A DNA stretch of 64,000 nt from Adhaeretor mobilis (GCF_007741515.1 NZ_CP036263.1:1116001-1180000); one strand, 5' to 3'; shown: positions 49,063 to 58,511, counted from the first letter of the stretch. A program made the numbers and translations. The notes: generated by a model not told the origin, from the letters alone.

Positions 49063-49163
49063 TATACCCCCTCGTTTTATTTGAAGTTCTTCAATTTTCG
49101 TGGTAAATTGCCATCCAATTTGAACTACCTGATAAACGATCAATTCAACTGGAAAAAGTACTA

Positions 49164-49985
49164 ATGCAAAGCAAAACCAAGGGTCGTGGACTACTAAAGT
49201 TCTGCTTGTTCGCTGGACTTGTGGGAATTCAACAGCGATCAGCACATGCGATTACATTTGAATACACTGATTTTTCAGACACATCCGCGCTGATAATAAA
49301 TCGTGACGCTAGTCCGGTGACAACACCTGCTGGAGTGGTGATGCGGCTAACTCCAGCACTCGGAATTCAGTCAGGTAGTATTTATCGAAACGAGGAGGCG
49401 AGTGTTTTCAAGTTCAGCACGGCTTTTAGCTTTCAAATTGCTAACGACTCTAACCCAGGAGCCGACGGACTTGCCTTCGTGTTGCAACCCGGTGGTACTC
49501 TTGCTGGCAATTCTGGAGGCAGCTTGGGGAATGCTGTTCCAAATACCGTCGCGGTAGAGTTCGACACTTGGAACAACCCCGAGAACAACGATCCAAACAA
49601 TAATCATATTGGTATCACACTTTTTGGAATGGAAGATCATGGAGCGGGCTCCCCTTTCACAGTCACAGCTCCCAGCGATCTGAATGATGGACTCGTAAAA
49701 TATGCTTGGATCGACTATGACGGAACGAATTTGGAAGTCCGGTTCTCTGACCTTGCGGCGAGACCTGAATTGTCGATTCTTACGCAAGCAATCGATATCT
49801 CAACTGTACTCAAGGGATCTTTCAGAGCATTCGCCGGTTTAAGCGCTGGAACGGGCGGCGCTTCTCAGAATCATGATATCTTGAGTTGGTCTTTTGAGGG
49901 CATTCCCGAACCAAGTTCTTTGTTCCTGATCATGACAGCGACACTCGCTGCTTTGGCGCACCGCACTCGCTATACAACCAGGTAG
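49164..49985 (+). CDS. L-type lectin-domain PEP-CTERM protein
   Basis: 273 residues: signal peptide (FCLFAGLVGIQQRSAHA), then a legume-lectin-like domain with ANDSNPGADGLAFVLQPGG, VAVEFDTWNNPENNDPNNNH (metal/carbohydrate loop) and WIDYDGTNLEVRFS. A C-terminal sorting segment IPEPSSLFLIMTATLAALAH with basic RTR follows. It is likely a surface-anchored carbohydrate-binding protein. No dockerin is present, unlike the proteins at 9-19 kb. It sits about 100 bp downstream of the IS end and may have received new upstream sequence from that insertion. Confidence 0.85.
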   Translation: MQSKTKGRGLLKFCLFAGLVGIQQRSAHAITFEYTDFSDTSALIINRDASPVTTPAGVVMRLTPALGIQSGSIYRNEEASVFKFSTAFSFQIANDSNPGADGLAFVLQPGGTLAGNSGGSLGNAVPNTVAVEFDTWNNPENNDPNNNHIGITLFGMEDHGAGSPFTVTAPSDLNDGLVKYAWIDYDGTNLEVRFSDLAARPELSILTQAIDISTVLKGSFRAFAGLSAGTGGASQNHDILSWSFEGIPEPSSLFLIMTATLAALAHRTRYTTR

Positions 49986-50044
49986 GGTCAGCTGTGCGGG
50001 ACGCCGGAAACGACTTTTCTAATCCTGAGTTAGTGATCACAGCG

Positions 50045-50341
50045 ATGGCTCTTATCTCCTGTCCTGACTGCAAGCATGACGTTTCTGACAAAGCTACCGC
50101 CTGTATACATTGCGGTTGCCCTTTAAATACGAAAGAGGCGATCGAAGTGAGACCGCCGGGATCGGTGGGGAAGTGCCCCGCGTGTGGTAGTTTGAACACG
50201 GTCGATCGGATTGCATTGGAACGAAATGAGGGCGGTTTCTTTCGAGCACTAGGGGCGCGTGTCGGACGACGTTTCGCTGGCCACGGGAGATACGAATGCA
50301 GAGATTGTCCTCATACTTGGGAATTCGGCCAAAATATCTAA
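50045..50341 (+). CDS. Zinc-ribbon protein of unknown function
   Basis: 98 residues from the ATG at 50045 (MALISCPDCKHDVSDKATAC). Two zinc-ribbon-like units are visible: CPDCK...CIHCGCPL near the N-terminus and CPACGSLN with CRDCPHTWEF near the C-terminus. Such proteins are predicted metal-binding and possibly nucleic-acid or protein interacting; no specific role is known. The frame extends 17 codons upstream but the MALISCPDCKH start is typical of the family. The next gene (GYF-type) is 42 bp downstream. Confidence 0.75.
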   Translation: MALISCPDCKHDVSDKATACIHCGCPLNTKEAIEVRPPGSVGKCPACGSLNTVDRIALERNEGGFFRALGARVGRRFAGHGRYECRDCPHTWEFGQNI

Positions 50342-50383
50342 GCTTTTCGAGAATGGAAAATAACCTTTAGTAAGGTGAATAAA

Positions 50384-51130
50384 ATGTCTGCTGAATGGTA
50401 TTACCTGATCGAAGGTATCGAAATTGGACCTATTTCTGGTGACGAAATAAAGTGTCTCGCGGATACCTGCAAGATACTGCCATCAACATCAACTCGTAGG
50501 GTCTTTAGAGGCGAATCGACACCTTGGACTCGCGCGGGGGCCATTAAAGTTCTTTACTCTGACAATGTCATAGACAAGCTTGGCCCACCTATTTGTGACG
50601 ATTGTGGAAGTACTCTAACAGGAGATGTCTGTTGCAATTGCCAACCAAGCGAAGCCGCGTTGGCCGAAGGAATTGCACTAACCTGTACCGAAACTAGCTT
50701 CATGCAGCGCTATTCTGGTATGTCAGCACACGATATTGAAAGCGCACTCAAGAATCGCGAGTATCGAGAAAAGGAAATTACTAAACCCAGAAAAAAGGTG
50801 AACCCAGTCAGAAAACGCCGATCAAAACCTCAGCGCAAAGTTTCTCAAACTAGCCAAGAGAGCGAATCAAATAATGGTTTCTTAGTAGTCCTTGCGTTCT
50901 GCGCATTGCTTGCGTTGTTTACAACCTCCGATTCCTCAGACACGTCATCGATGACATCCTCTTCAAGGCATTCATCGACAAGGCCACGTGACATGCCACA
51001 AAATCAGTGGGACTATTTGAATAGAAAACTGCAGAGAGAGCTTCCTGGTGAGAGTCGAGCTGATATTGAAAGCGCATCCAGGGCGATCTGGGAATTTGAG
51101 AAGGCGAAACGAACACGTGGCGAATATTAA
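50384..51130 (+). CDS. GYF_2/DUF4339 domain protein with zinc-ribbon and membrane helix
   Basis: 248 residues from the ATG at 50384 (MSAEWYYLIEGIEIGPIS); a GTG at 50375 would add three residues. The N-terminal ~60 residues match the GYF_2 (DUF4339) fold, WYYxxxGxxxGPIS. A cysteine set CDDCGSTLTGDVCCNC near residue 80 suggests a zinc ribbon. After a basic linker (KPRKKVNPVRKRRSKPQRK) a single membrane helix (FLVVLAFCALLALF) appears near residue 175. It is likely a membrane-anchored adaptor of unknown partner. Probably co-transcribed with the preceding zinc-ribbon gene. Confidence 0.75.
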   Translation: MSAEWYYLIEGIEIGPISGDEIKCLADTCKILPSTSTRRVFRGESTPWTRAGAIKVLYSDNVIDKLGPPICDDCGSTLTGDVCCNCQPSEAALAEGIALTCTETSFMQRYSGMSAHDIESALKNREYREKEITKPRKKVNPVRKRRSKPQRKVSQTSQESESNNGFLVVLAFCALLALFTTSDSSDTSSMTSSSRHSSTRPRDMPQNQWDYLNRKLQRELPGESRADIESASRAIWEFEKAKRTRGEY

Positions 51131-51277
51131 GGCGGGCTAACACGTACACTTCCTCCGCCTTCACGCTTGCCACCTCACACGCGCTGCCCGGATACGTGGA
51201 TTCAAGGTCTTGTTTCGTAAAACTCGCTGTACTTTCTCCATTCTAAAAGTGAATTACTCAATACCTTCCAACCTAAC

Positions 51278-51514
51278 GAAAAATCGAATGGCGATACGAA
51301 GGGTGCAGGCTAGCACAGCAAGCAACTCCAGAACGATAACAAGCTCGTCGTGCAAGCTGCAGGGAAGGCCCAGAAGGCCGCCGATTGGATGTTTGGGACG
51401 ACGTTTGAAGAAGTCGCCCCGCCTCAAGAGCCAACGGTGACGGCGGCGATCGCCAGCACTGAACCAGTGCCCTCAGAGCCAGTGACCGAACGCTCACAAC
51501 TCGAAATCTTTTAG
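51278..51514 (+). pseudogene. C-terminal remnant of an unidentified gene
   Basis: A plus-strand frame with coding character reads KQLQNDNKLVVQAAGKAQKA and ADWMFGTTFEEV, continues with a Pro/Glu-rich tail and stops at 51512. An in-frame TAG at 51311-51313 interrupts it, and no start is visible upstream. I do not recognise the family. It is probably a fragment left by rearrangement in this IS-rich stretch. Confidence 0.35.
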
Positions 51515-51637
51515 AGGCCGATTATGTGTGAATCTGTACAATGGCAGGACATTGCGACCTTAGCCGCTAGGGCTTTGAGTGAATGTTAATGCCATTCAGA
51601 CCTGACCCTTTTTTATCCTCCTCTGGCATTGCCCTTC

Positions 51638-52456
51638 TCAGTCTTTTGTCCACCTAAGTCTTGAAGATAGCTCAACGAGTTCAAGCCACTGTGCCTCGTT
51701 ATTCACACCATACTGTCTCAGATGGTCACTCATAGAATGATATTTGTCCTGCTCCATTTTATGCCCTAATCCAATTATCAACGCCAGCTGCAGAGCCTCG
51801 ACTCCCCCTCCTTTTGGCAACTCCTTCAGTTGCAGTCTGAACTGTTGAAGTGTTTCTGCGTCGTAGTCATATTGCCTACTGCTGTAATATCCATCTTTCT
51901 CTCGGGCTTTTGCTTCACCCGCGTACCATGCTTCCTTCATGCTTTGTAGTTTTCTCTTCTTCGCTTCCTTCCTTTCGGCTTCTGCTTGCTTTTCTCTATG
52001 TACAGCTCTTGCATACTTCCAGGCCTTAATCCAGACACCCTTTAGTTGCTTGGGCGCCTTTGTGATTGGGATTCCCTTATTGTACGCGTCGAATCCTGCC
52101 TGATCAGCTAAAACTTTTTGACTTGCTAGTTCTTGAACCCTGCTTTGAGCATCGATCGCATCCTGAATCATTTCGCCAATGAAATCGTGATGTATTTCAT
52201 TATCACCAATGAAATCCATCAATTCTCTATGAAGACGTGCTGTCTCCGGGTGGTTGTCTTCTGAAGCTGCTTTAATCACCGCCTTTGACCGTGCGGAAAT
52301 CTCACTTGAATTGTCAATGTCCCAAGTATCGTGAAAGAAGGCGAAATATGTAGCTAGAGCAACTAGGGTAACTAAAACGACAGCGACAAGAAGCTTTAAC
52401 GAATTCAGCGAGTTTCCCAAAGCAGGGTCAACGTGTTCGTGTTTTGCCTTGGGCAT
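51638..52456 (-). CDS. Membrane-anchored protein of unknown function
   Basis: 272 residues with one N-terminal membrane helix (LLVAVVLVTLVALATYFAFF at about 22-41) preceded by a short cytoplasmic tail. The rest is predicted helical, with a charged coiled-coil-like stretch (HREKQAEAERKEAKKRKLQ). There are no recognisable enzymatic motifs. It is preceded by a normal intergenic region on its 5' side that contains an IS3 remnant. I cannot name the family. Confidence 0.65.
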   Translation of the reverse strand: MPKAKHEHVDPALGNSLNSLKLLVAVVLVTLVALATYFAFFHDTWDIDNSSEISARSKAVIKAASEDNHPETARLHRELMDFIGDNEIHHDFIGEMIQDAIDAQSRVQELASQKVLADQAGFDAYNKGIPITKAPKQLKGVWIKAWKYARAVHREKQAEAERKEAKKRKLQSMKEAWYAGEAKAREKDGYYSSRQYDYDAETLQQFRLQLKELPKGGGVEALQLALIIGLGHKMEQDKYHSMSDHLRQYGVNNEAQWLELVELSSRLRWTKD

Positions 52457-52552
52457 TTTGGATTAGTTCCTCATTGCGACTATGATCGGCCGCAGCAAAT
52501 AACCGCGCTAGCCCACGACTTACGGACAGCGGCGGGCCGGATTTTTAGGCCA

Positions 52553-52660
52553 CTAGGGCGGGGCGTATCCGGCTTCATATCTATCGGGTGACTTATAATC
52601 GAGCAACTGGCACAGTCGCTGTTGATTGTAAAAGGATTCGATATACGTGAATAGTAGATT
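52553..52660 (-). pseudogene. IS3-family transposase OrfB C-terminal remnant
   Basis: The minus strand encodes EEAYNLLFTYIESFYNQQRL, then LDYKSPDRYEAGYAPP and a stop at 52553. IESFYNxQRLxxxLxYxSPxxYE is the typical end of IS3-family OrfB transposases. Upstream the frame loses similarity, so only about 35 codons remain. It lies 200 bp left of the IS256 insertion. Confidence 0.75.
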
Positions 52661-52964
52661 ATAAGCTTCTTCTTTTTGAACACCTCCTTGCACTTGACGT
52701 CCACACCAGTGTCGTCATTGACGAAGTGATAGATTTCCTTCGTCGCTAAGTTCCTTCGCAACTCTTCTCTTCGTGGATCGACATTCTTCAGATTATGCGT
52801 CCGCGCCCGCGAATGCAGATCGCGCCAGCAGTGTGACGCGACGAAGCAGGCGATGGTTGCTCGGATAACGTCCTAATAGTTGCGCACTTAAACGGGCAGC
52901 CCCTGCTTGGTAGGAATTGTTTTTGAACGATTCCAATACCAACCAAGCGAAGGAGACTGCCACG

Positions 52965-54182
52965 ATGGCAAGTGTAACCGGAGACGTAATTTCAGTCGAT
53001 GAGTCAAAGATTCGCGGTCATGTCGATGAGGTGGTTCGCACGAGCGTCGAAGAGACTCTCAACGGGCTGCTCGACGCAGAAGCGGACCAGCTTTGCGGAG
53101 CGAAGCGTTACGAGCGGTCTGCCGACCGTGTCGACACGCGAGCTGGCTCGTACGACCGAAAGCTGCAAACGAAGGCAGGAGAAGTGAATTTGAAGGTCCC
53201 TCGCTTACGCTCGTTACCTTTTGAGACGCAGATTATTGAGCGTTACAGACGGCGAGAATCGAGTGTCGAAGAAGCGCTGATGGAGATGTACCTCGCAGGC
53301 GTAAGCGTGCGACGGGTGGAGGATATTACCGAAGCCTTGTGGGGAACGCGAGTTTCGCCGAGTGCGGTGAGCGACTTGAACCAGAAGTTGTACGAGCGAA
53401 TCGAGCAGTGGCGTAACCGTCCCATTGAGGGCGAGTACGCTTACATTGCCTTGGACGGCATTTGGCTGAAACGCTCGTGGGGCGGTGAAGTGAAGAACGT
53501 GGCCGTTCTGGTAGCAATTGGCGTGGACCAGGAAGGCTATCGTCAGGTGCTGGGTGTCTGCGAGGGAACGAAGGAGGATATCGAGAGTTGGAAGAGTTTT
53601 TTAAGGCATCTCAAAGAGCGTGGATTGAAAGGCGTGCAGTTGGTGACCAGCGACAAGTGTCTCGGTTTAGTGGATTCGCTGGCCGAGTTTTACCCAGAAT
53701 CTGCTTGGCAGCGTTGCATGGTGCATTGGTATCGCAATGTGGCGTCATCGGTACCTACGTCGAAGATGAAGGAAGTGATGGCGATGCTCAAGGCGATCCA
53801 TGCCCAAGAAGACCGCGAGGCGGCGGAGAAGAAGGCTACTGATGTCGTAGCGAAGCTCCAGGTAATGAAGTTGGCCAAGGCGTCCCGCTGCGTCGAGGAA
53901 GGGGCGAGCGAGACGCTCAGCTACATGGCTTTCCCTCGCGAGCATTGGACACGGATTCGGACGAACAACCCGCTGGAGCGGATTATGCGAGAGATCCGTC
54001 GCAGGACTCGAGTTGTGGGAGCGTTCCCAGACGGCAACAGTGCTTTGATGCTGGTCGCCGCTAGGCTGCGTCACATCGCGGGCACGAAGTGGGGCACTCG
54101 GAAGTACCTGGACATGAGTCGGCTTGCCGATCAGCAGAAGGAGAGCGAGCAACAGGAAGGGACTGAGGAGGCGGTCGCGTAG
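52965..54182 (+). CDS. IS256-family (mutator-type) transposase
   Basis: 405 residues from the ATG at 52965, with an AAGGAG ribosome site 10 bp upstream. The family hallmarks are DTRAGSYDRKLQTKAGEVNL, then VPRLRSLPFETQIIERYRRR, and DDE positions in ALDGIWLK (Asp), LVTSDKCLGL (Asp) and NPLERIMREIRRRTRVVG (Glu). The QRCMVHWYRN block is also conserved. Length and frame are intact, so it is probably functional. The stop is followed 8 bp later by a perfect hairpin. Confidence 0.95.
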   Translation: MASVTGDVISVDESKIRGHVDEVVRTSVEETLNGLLDAEADQLCGAKRYERSADRVDTRAGSYDRKLQTKAGEVNLKVPRLRSLPFETQIIERYRRRESSVEEALMEMYLAGVSVRRVEDITEALWGTRVSPSAVSDLNQKLYERIEQWRNRPIEGEYAYIALDGIWLKRSWGGEVKNVAVLVAIGVDQEGYRQVLGVCEGTKEDIESWKSFLRHLKERGLKGVQLVTSDKCLGLVDSLAEFYPESAWQRCMVHWYRNVASSVPTSKMKEVMAMLKAIHAQEDREAAEKKATDVVAKLQVMKLAKASRCVEEGASETLSYMAFPREHWTRIRTNNPLERIMREIRRRTRVVGAFPDGNSALMLVAARLRHIAGTKWGTRKYLDMSRLADQQKESEQQEGTEEAVA

Positions 54183-54189
54183 GCCGCGC

Positions 54190-54236
54190 CCGCCCCCAAC
54201 TTCGGAGCTGCGTAGCAGCTCCGAAGTTGGGGGCGG
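54190..54236. terminator. Perfect 22-bp stem hairpin after the IS256 transposase
   Basis: Positions 54190-54211 (beginning CCGCCCCCAACTTCGG) pair without mismatch with 54215-54236 around a 3-nt GTA loop. It lies inside the element, between the transposase stop and the right inverted repeat. There is no T-tract, so it may block read-in transcription or act in transposition control rather than as a classic terminator. Confidence 0.65.
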
Positions 54237-54301
54237 ACCTACCAGCAAGGGCAAACCCTAAAAACTAATGTGCGCATCTTGACGGACGCTACCGTTGCTC
54301 G

Positions 54302-54624
54302 GAGTCTACTTCTTTGGGCAGAACGGTCGTGGACATAGAACGCTAGGCGAGGGACTTTGCGGCCTGGGCAAACAGTTCAGCCTAACATGGAGCTGCGGAA
54401 AGGGGAAACGGCCTGCCATTTTTGAGGCCGATCGAGCCGTGTCGTCCCCGACCCCGACTTAGAAGCACGTAGCACTATCGCTCCGCGACCGGAATTGCCG
54501 AAGCAGGAAACGACTGCCACCATTATAAAGGTGACGAAGCTCTCCTGAGGCTGCGGCTTTCGTATCGCGGAGCGATACTTGGCCTCCTTTGCTTCGCACA
54601 CAGAGCTTCGTGGGTGCGAGTGTA
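54302..54624. other. Gene-poor flank with a 13-bp inverted repeat
   Basis: No supported gene between the IS256 right end and the next gene stop. TATCGCTCCGCGA at 54476-54488 is exactly inverted at 54565-54577, 76 nt apart. This could form a long-loop hairpin, or the arms could be ends of a small decayed element. Other short frames here have no coding character. Confidence 0.4.
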
Positions 54625-56202
54625 CTAATCCTCGAGGATGGCCTTGTAAGCCCCGTATAGCTGTGTCAAGCCTGCAACCTGTTGAACAGATAAGTCTATT
54701 GCCTTTTCCTTCGAGCGGGCTACTAGCTTTAGCTCAACCTTCTTTGCCTTTTCCAATGCATCGAACATCTGTATCACTTCGTTGTCGGGCTTATAAATCA
54801 ACTTGGCTTCTTCTTTTCCGGACATTCTCCCAGCACTCGATTTCACAAAATCTACGCCATCTATTACCAGATTTGCACTTTTCAGGTGCAATCTCGCGTC
54901 ACCGGACTCGTAGTGTATGATTACCTCTACTCGCAATGCATCGGGCTTCGGCAGATCAACTTTGGCTTGAAATGACGCCAAAATCTCGATGCGGTTGGGA
55001 CCGCTTGAGTACGACACCTGGAATGCATCGTCGAATTTAATGTATTCGGAACGAAGCAGGGGGTACTTATGATCTCGCAGACGGGCAAGCTTTTTGCTAG
55101 CTGAGACCCCCTGAGAACCCTCGGTTCGCCTGTCTTTCCGATCGAATCGCAATTCATTCGATGATTGAATTGGCTTACCGAGAGCCAAAGCACTTATCTT
55201 GTGTGCTTCCTCTATTCGTTTCGCAACTCGCTCTTTTTCCCGATCGTCTAAGGAATCGAGTCCTCGTTGATAGAGCTTGCTGGAAAAGTTTGCCAGCACC
55301 CTCTTCTTACGTCCCTCTAATGCAGAGATTCGCTTCCACCATTCATCAGCCAGCTTGACAGATTTTTCATTGTCATTCTTGTCATTCTTGTCATTCAGTA
55401 GATCGCGCGTTTCATTCGCCAGTTGTCTGAGATTCACATCCCCTGAACGGGCTAATAATTCTAGCCCGCTTGTCCATTTGTTGAGAGCCAAGCATTCGAA
55501 CAGACCAGCTATTCTACAAGCTTCCGCCGAATCGCCCTGCTTGAGTTGCTCCTTGGCACGAACGTATCTAATAGTTTCTCGCCTTAGTACTACAACATCA
55601 TTCCGGAAGTCTGAAGCAATCTTGTAAAGAGGAAAGTCGCGAGCACCCTTCGCCGTCTCGGCAGCATAAGTTGCAAGTTTAAACGCGAGATCAATATCGT
55701 TCTCAGCCACCAATGGGTCGATCAACAAGACGGCATCTCTAGCTATGCGTTCTCCTTCCTCTCGGCCTAGTCGCATTTTCGCTTTGTCAATGGCACAAAT
55801 AGCAAGTGCTTTTGAACGCTCGGGTGATATCTCAAAACTCTCCGCAATCTCATCAGCTATACGAAGGGTCAATTCTATATCGTTAGCAGATAAGGCTTTT
55901 GATCTAGCAAGCATGAAGAGGGCATACTTTGAACGGGGATCGCCTTTTATTACTCTTGCATCTTCCAGTAGTGCTTCTGCAAATACCCCCTGTTGTTGCG
56001 AGGTCTTCGTCTCAGATAACTCGGCATCGTAAAAGTCTTGGATCTCCGATTTCGCTTTGCGAATATCTTCGTCCGAAGGCACTGCTACCCTCTGATTAGC
56101 ATGCCCAATCAAAGCGTGAGACAATAATCCCAGCAATAAGAACACAAGTCCTAGCGGTTTCAATGGGGCGTGCTGCGCTAACTTGCCGTGAAATAAATAC
56201 AT
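54625..56202 (-). CDS. Exported helical protein of unknown function
   Basis: About 525 residues from the ATG at 56202 (MYLFHGKLAQHAPLKPLGLV); an in-frame ATG at 56241 would add 13. A signal-like hydrophobic segment (LGLVFLLLGLLSHALIG) ends near NQRVAVPS. The body is alpha-helical and repeat-like (ALFMLARSKALSANDIELTL), with a small KNDKND microrepeat near the middle. The C-terminal ~130 residues look beta-rich (FQVSYSSGPNRIEILASFQA). Similar architecture is seen in planctomycete TPR-like exported proteins, but I cannot assign a family. Confidence 0.65.
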   Translation of the reverse strand: MYLFHGKLAQHAPLKPLGLVFLLLGLLSHALIGHANQRVAVPSDEDIRKAKSEIQDFYDAELSETKTSQQQGVFAEALLEDARVIKGDPRSKYALFMLARSKALSANDIELTLRIADEIAESFEISPERSKALAICAIDKAKMRLGREEGERIARDAVLLIDPLVAENDIDLAFKLATYAAETAKGARDFPLYKIASDFRNDVVVLRRETIRYVRAKEQLKQGDSAEACRIAGLFECLALNKWTSGLELLARSGDVNLRQLANETRDLLNDKNDKNDNEKSVKLADEWWKRISALEGRKKRVLANFSSKLYQRGLDSLDDREKERVAKRIEEAHKISALALGKPIQSSNELRFDRKDRRTEGSQGVSASKKLARLRDHKYPLLRSEYIKFDDAFQVSYSSGPNRIEILASFQAKVDLPKPDALRVEVIIHYESGDARLHLKSANLVIDGVDFVKSSAGRMSGKEEAKLIYKPDNEVIQMFDALEKAKKVELKLVARSKEKAIDLSVQQVAGLTQLYGAYKAILED

Positions 56203-56300
56203 CTCAACCACCTTCTTCGCTGAATTGTCTGGTGACATCATGCCACGACGTCTCTATCGTTTACCGAGAGGCATAGAACACGACACGATGGGCAGCAACA

Positions 56301-56513
56301 CTATCCGGAGAGTCTAGCGACAAACTGGCTAGCAAACAATAAAACTACGATTGCCGTAACCCCCCAATCACCCCACCCTGGCCAAACTTCGTCAGCGACT
56401 CCCCACGTAACATCACTTATAATGACACGACGCCTCTTTCCAGCAACCAACCCGCAGTCCCCAATTATGCTTGCGCAAAATTCATTAACCGGCGACGAGT
56501 GCGATCGGCCCAA
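56301..56513 (-). CDS. Possible small membrane protein
   Basis: 70 residues ending WGDWGVTAIVVLLFASQFVA and RLSG, which predicts one C-terminal membrane helix. There is no family recognition and no clear ribosome site. It could be a chance frame; it is listed because the hydrophobic segment and tryptophan-rich turn are unlike the shadow frames around it. The interval 56514-56757 has nothing else supported apart from a run of about ten C near 56610-56620. Confidence 0.25.
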   Translation of the reverse strand: MGRSHSSPVNEFCASIIGDCGLVAGKRRRVIISDVTWGVADEVWPGWGDWGVTAIVVLLFASQFVARLSG

Positions 56514-56757
56514 ACTGCTGAAATGGTTCTAACTTAACCAGGATTCCCCAGATGGATTAGCCGGGAACCGCTCCCGGCACAGTTTGGTCCCCATTGTAAC
56601 CGCTGCGCGCCCCCCCCCGTGTCTAGCGCGTCGCGATTTTGTGTCATTTTTTCGTTCTGTGGTAGGCGCAAGGTAGCTTAAGGCTGTTCTTTGAGCTTCA
56701 AATCGCCCTTCGGCGCGCAACTTCTCGTCAAATCGTGACTTACATCGACCAATTGAG

Positions 56758-57015
56758 TTAGCCTCGCGGCGCAGCGACCTCGGACGGCGGGATCGCCAAC
56801 CGCGCAATGCGGTCGAGGATCGCGGCGAACAGCCGCCGAGGCATTGCCACTTCGGCCAACTGGAACGTCACGTACTTCGCATGCCGCACGACTTTTGCCC
56901 CAGTCTTCACTAACTTTTCGCGGAGCGTGGTCAGCGACCAGTGATCGATCTCCCGGGGTAGCGCCAGGCGACGCAAGAAGTTCGCCACGTTGTAGGCTAC
57001 CCTAGGTAGAGTGGC
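56758..57015 (-). pseudogene. IS1380-type transposase C-terminal remnant
   Basis: The minus-strand frame reads VAYNVANFLRRLALPREIDH, then WSLTTLREKLVKTGAKVVRH and PRRLFAAILDRIARLAIP. This matches the C-terminal region of IS1380-family DDE transposases (AYNLxNxxRxLxLPxxIxxWSLTxLxxxLVKxGxxxxxHxR). The catalytic N-terminal and middle parts are missing beyond about 57015. It is therefore a truncated relic. Confidence 0.75.
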
Positions 57016-57100
57016 AATTGACTACGTCGTAGCACGCGTGGCACGCTAAAGCAGCTCGACCAGCCACATCGTATCCCCAGCAAAAAGAGATATTAAATCG

Positions 57101-58015
57101 ATGACTAGCTTAGTTCGCAAACTATTCTCCGGCCCGATTGATCTTGTAGGCGATGTCCATGGCGAGATCGGCGCGCTGGAAACATTGCTAGACCGCCTAG
57201 GCTACGCGGCCAACGGCACCCACCCACAAGCCCGGCGGCTGGTGTTTCTGGGAGACCTCACCGACCGCGGTCCTGACAGCCCGGCGGTCATCCAGCGTGT
57301 GTCGGAATTGATAGCAGCGGAGCGAGCCCAGTGCGTGCTCGGGAATCACGACCTGAACATTTTGCTGAAAGACAGGAAGCACGACAACCACTGGTTCTAC
57401 GGCGAGCCGTGGGCACTTGATGGGGAAACCGAGACACCCGCTCGCTTAGCCGACGAAGCAACTCGCCAGCGGACGCTCGACCACTTCCGCCAATTGCCGA
57501 TCGCTCTGGAGCGTGACGACCTGCGGGTCGTGCATGCGTGCTGGGATGATGCGGCAATCGAAGCCGTGCGTAACGAGACCGACGCGGCGGCACTATTGCG
57601 ACAGAGCCAAGAGCAGATCGAAGCAAGTTTTGCGGATCATCCCGAGTGGGACGAAGTCGATCGCGGGCTAGCGCTGCAGAACCTGAACCCGGTGCGACTG
57701 CTCACCTCAGGGCGGGAGCAACGAGCCGCCGAACCGTTTTTTGCCAGCGGCAAGCTGCGTCGGCAAGAACGCGCCCCATGGTGGAACGCTTACGATGCGG
57801 AAGTGCTGTGCGTGTACGGGCACTATTCACGCTTTCGCGATGCGGAAGAACCCATGAGCAACCCGGTTTGTATCGACTTCGCGGTCGCAAAGCGCTGGAA
57901 AGAACGCCAGGAAGGCAAGCAGCCCAAGGAGTTCCGCAGCCGCCTGGGTGCCTTGCGTTTGCCAGAACGAGAGCTTGTTTACGACCAGGGCGAGTCCGAG
58001 CGGCTGGCAGAGTAG
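57101..58015 (+). CDS. Metallophosphatase (PrpE/Ser-Thr phosphatase-like)
   Basis: 304-residue calcineurin-like phosphoesterase with all three early metal motifs: GDVHGE at 18-23, GDLTDRG at 51-57 and GNHDLN at 81-86, plus VVHACWDD and a VCVYGHYSRF block further on. Relatives include PrpE-type diadenosine tetraphosphatases and bacterial PP1-like phosphatases; the substrate cannot be chosen from sequence. ATG 57101 follows AAAAAGAGA. The C-terminal FRSRLGALRLPERELVYDQG is duplicated about 0.7 kb downstream. Confidence 0.9.
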   Translation: MTSLVRKLFSGPIDLVGDVHGEIGALETLLDRLGYAANGTHPQARRLVFLGDLTDRGPDSPAVIQRVSELIAAERAQCVLGNHDLNILLKDRKHDNHWFYGEPWALDGETETPARLADEATRQRTLDHFRQLPIALERDDLRVVHACWDDAAIEAVRNETDAAALLRQSQEQIEASFADHPEWDEVDRGLALQNLNPVRLLTSGREQRAAEPFFASGKLRRQERAPWWNAYDAEVLCVYGHYSRFRDAEEPMSNPVCIDFAVAKRWKERQEGKQPKEFRSRLGALRLPERELVYDQGESERLAE

Positions 58016-58078
58016 GACGCCGGTGACGGTGACAGAAGTCTGCCGCTGCGGGCACTAGCCGCGCTTGTGTCACCGGGC

Positions 58079-58511
58079 TGTGAGCAGCTGTACTGGCTTT
58101 CTTAGGAATTTAATCTGTTCCAACTTGGTCCGTTCCTCCAGCCAGGGCCCCAGATTTCGCCAAATCCAATCCCACGACCGCTCTCTTTCAGGAGCGATCT
58201 CCCGCTCCGCCTGGTAGAACTCAGGCGGGTGACTGACGAGCTGGCCGTCGATCTCCCGGCCGGGCACCCGCATGTGCGTTAGCTCATGCTCGCCCGGCCC
58301 CTTCTGCGGAACTCTGGGGATGTACGATGCAGGCCAGCGTATCCTGCTGCACGAAGTGGATCTCCGGAAGCGGCGTGATTTCAGGAAAGTACTGTACTGG
58401 TCGCGAATCTCTCTCAGAAGAGTCCGTAGACAGGTCTGGGCCAACGGCAGCAAAGGCTGTTGACGTGCGCTGCGAAGGCGTTGCTATCTGCGGAACTTGG
58501 CTAGCATACAC
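58079..58511 (-). pseudogene. Decayed copy 2 of the unknown gene family
   Basis: Two overlapping frames hold the family motifs: EIHFVQQDTLACIVHPQ in one and, after a frameshift near 58300, HPPEFYQAEREIAPERERSW followed by DWIWRNLGPWLEERTKLEQI in the other, ending at 58079. Compared with copies 1 and 3 it has about 60 extra residues between the FVQQ and WRN motifs. It runs convergently to the phosphatase gene, 60 bp away. The family is unknown to me. Confidence 0.5.

Larger units (their letters stand above)
52864..54293 (+). mobile_element. IS256-family-like insertion sequence with 8-bp TSD
   Basis: About 1.43 kb element. The left end GATAACGTCC and the reverse complement of the right end GGTAGCGTCC share the extended imperfect inverted repeat with TGCGCAC further inside. 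GTTGCTCG occurs directly outside both ends (52856-52863 and 54294-54301), an 8-bp target duplication. The flanking sequence joined across it contains no recognisable gene. The element appears intact. Confidence 0.88.
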
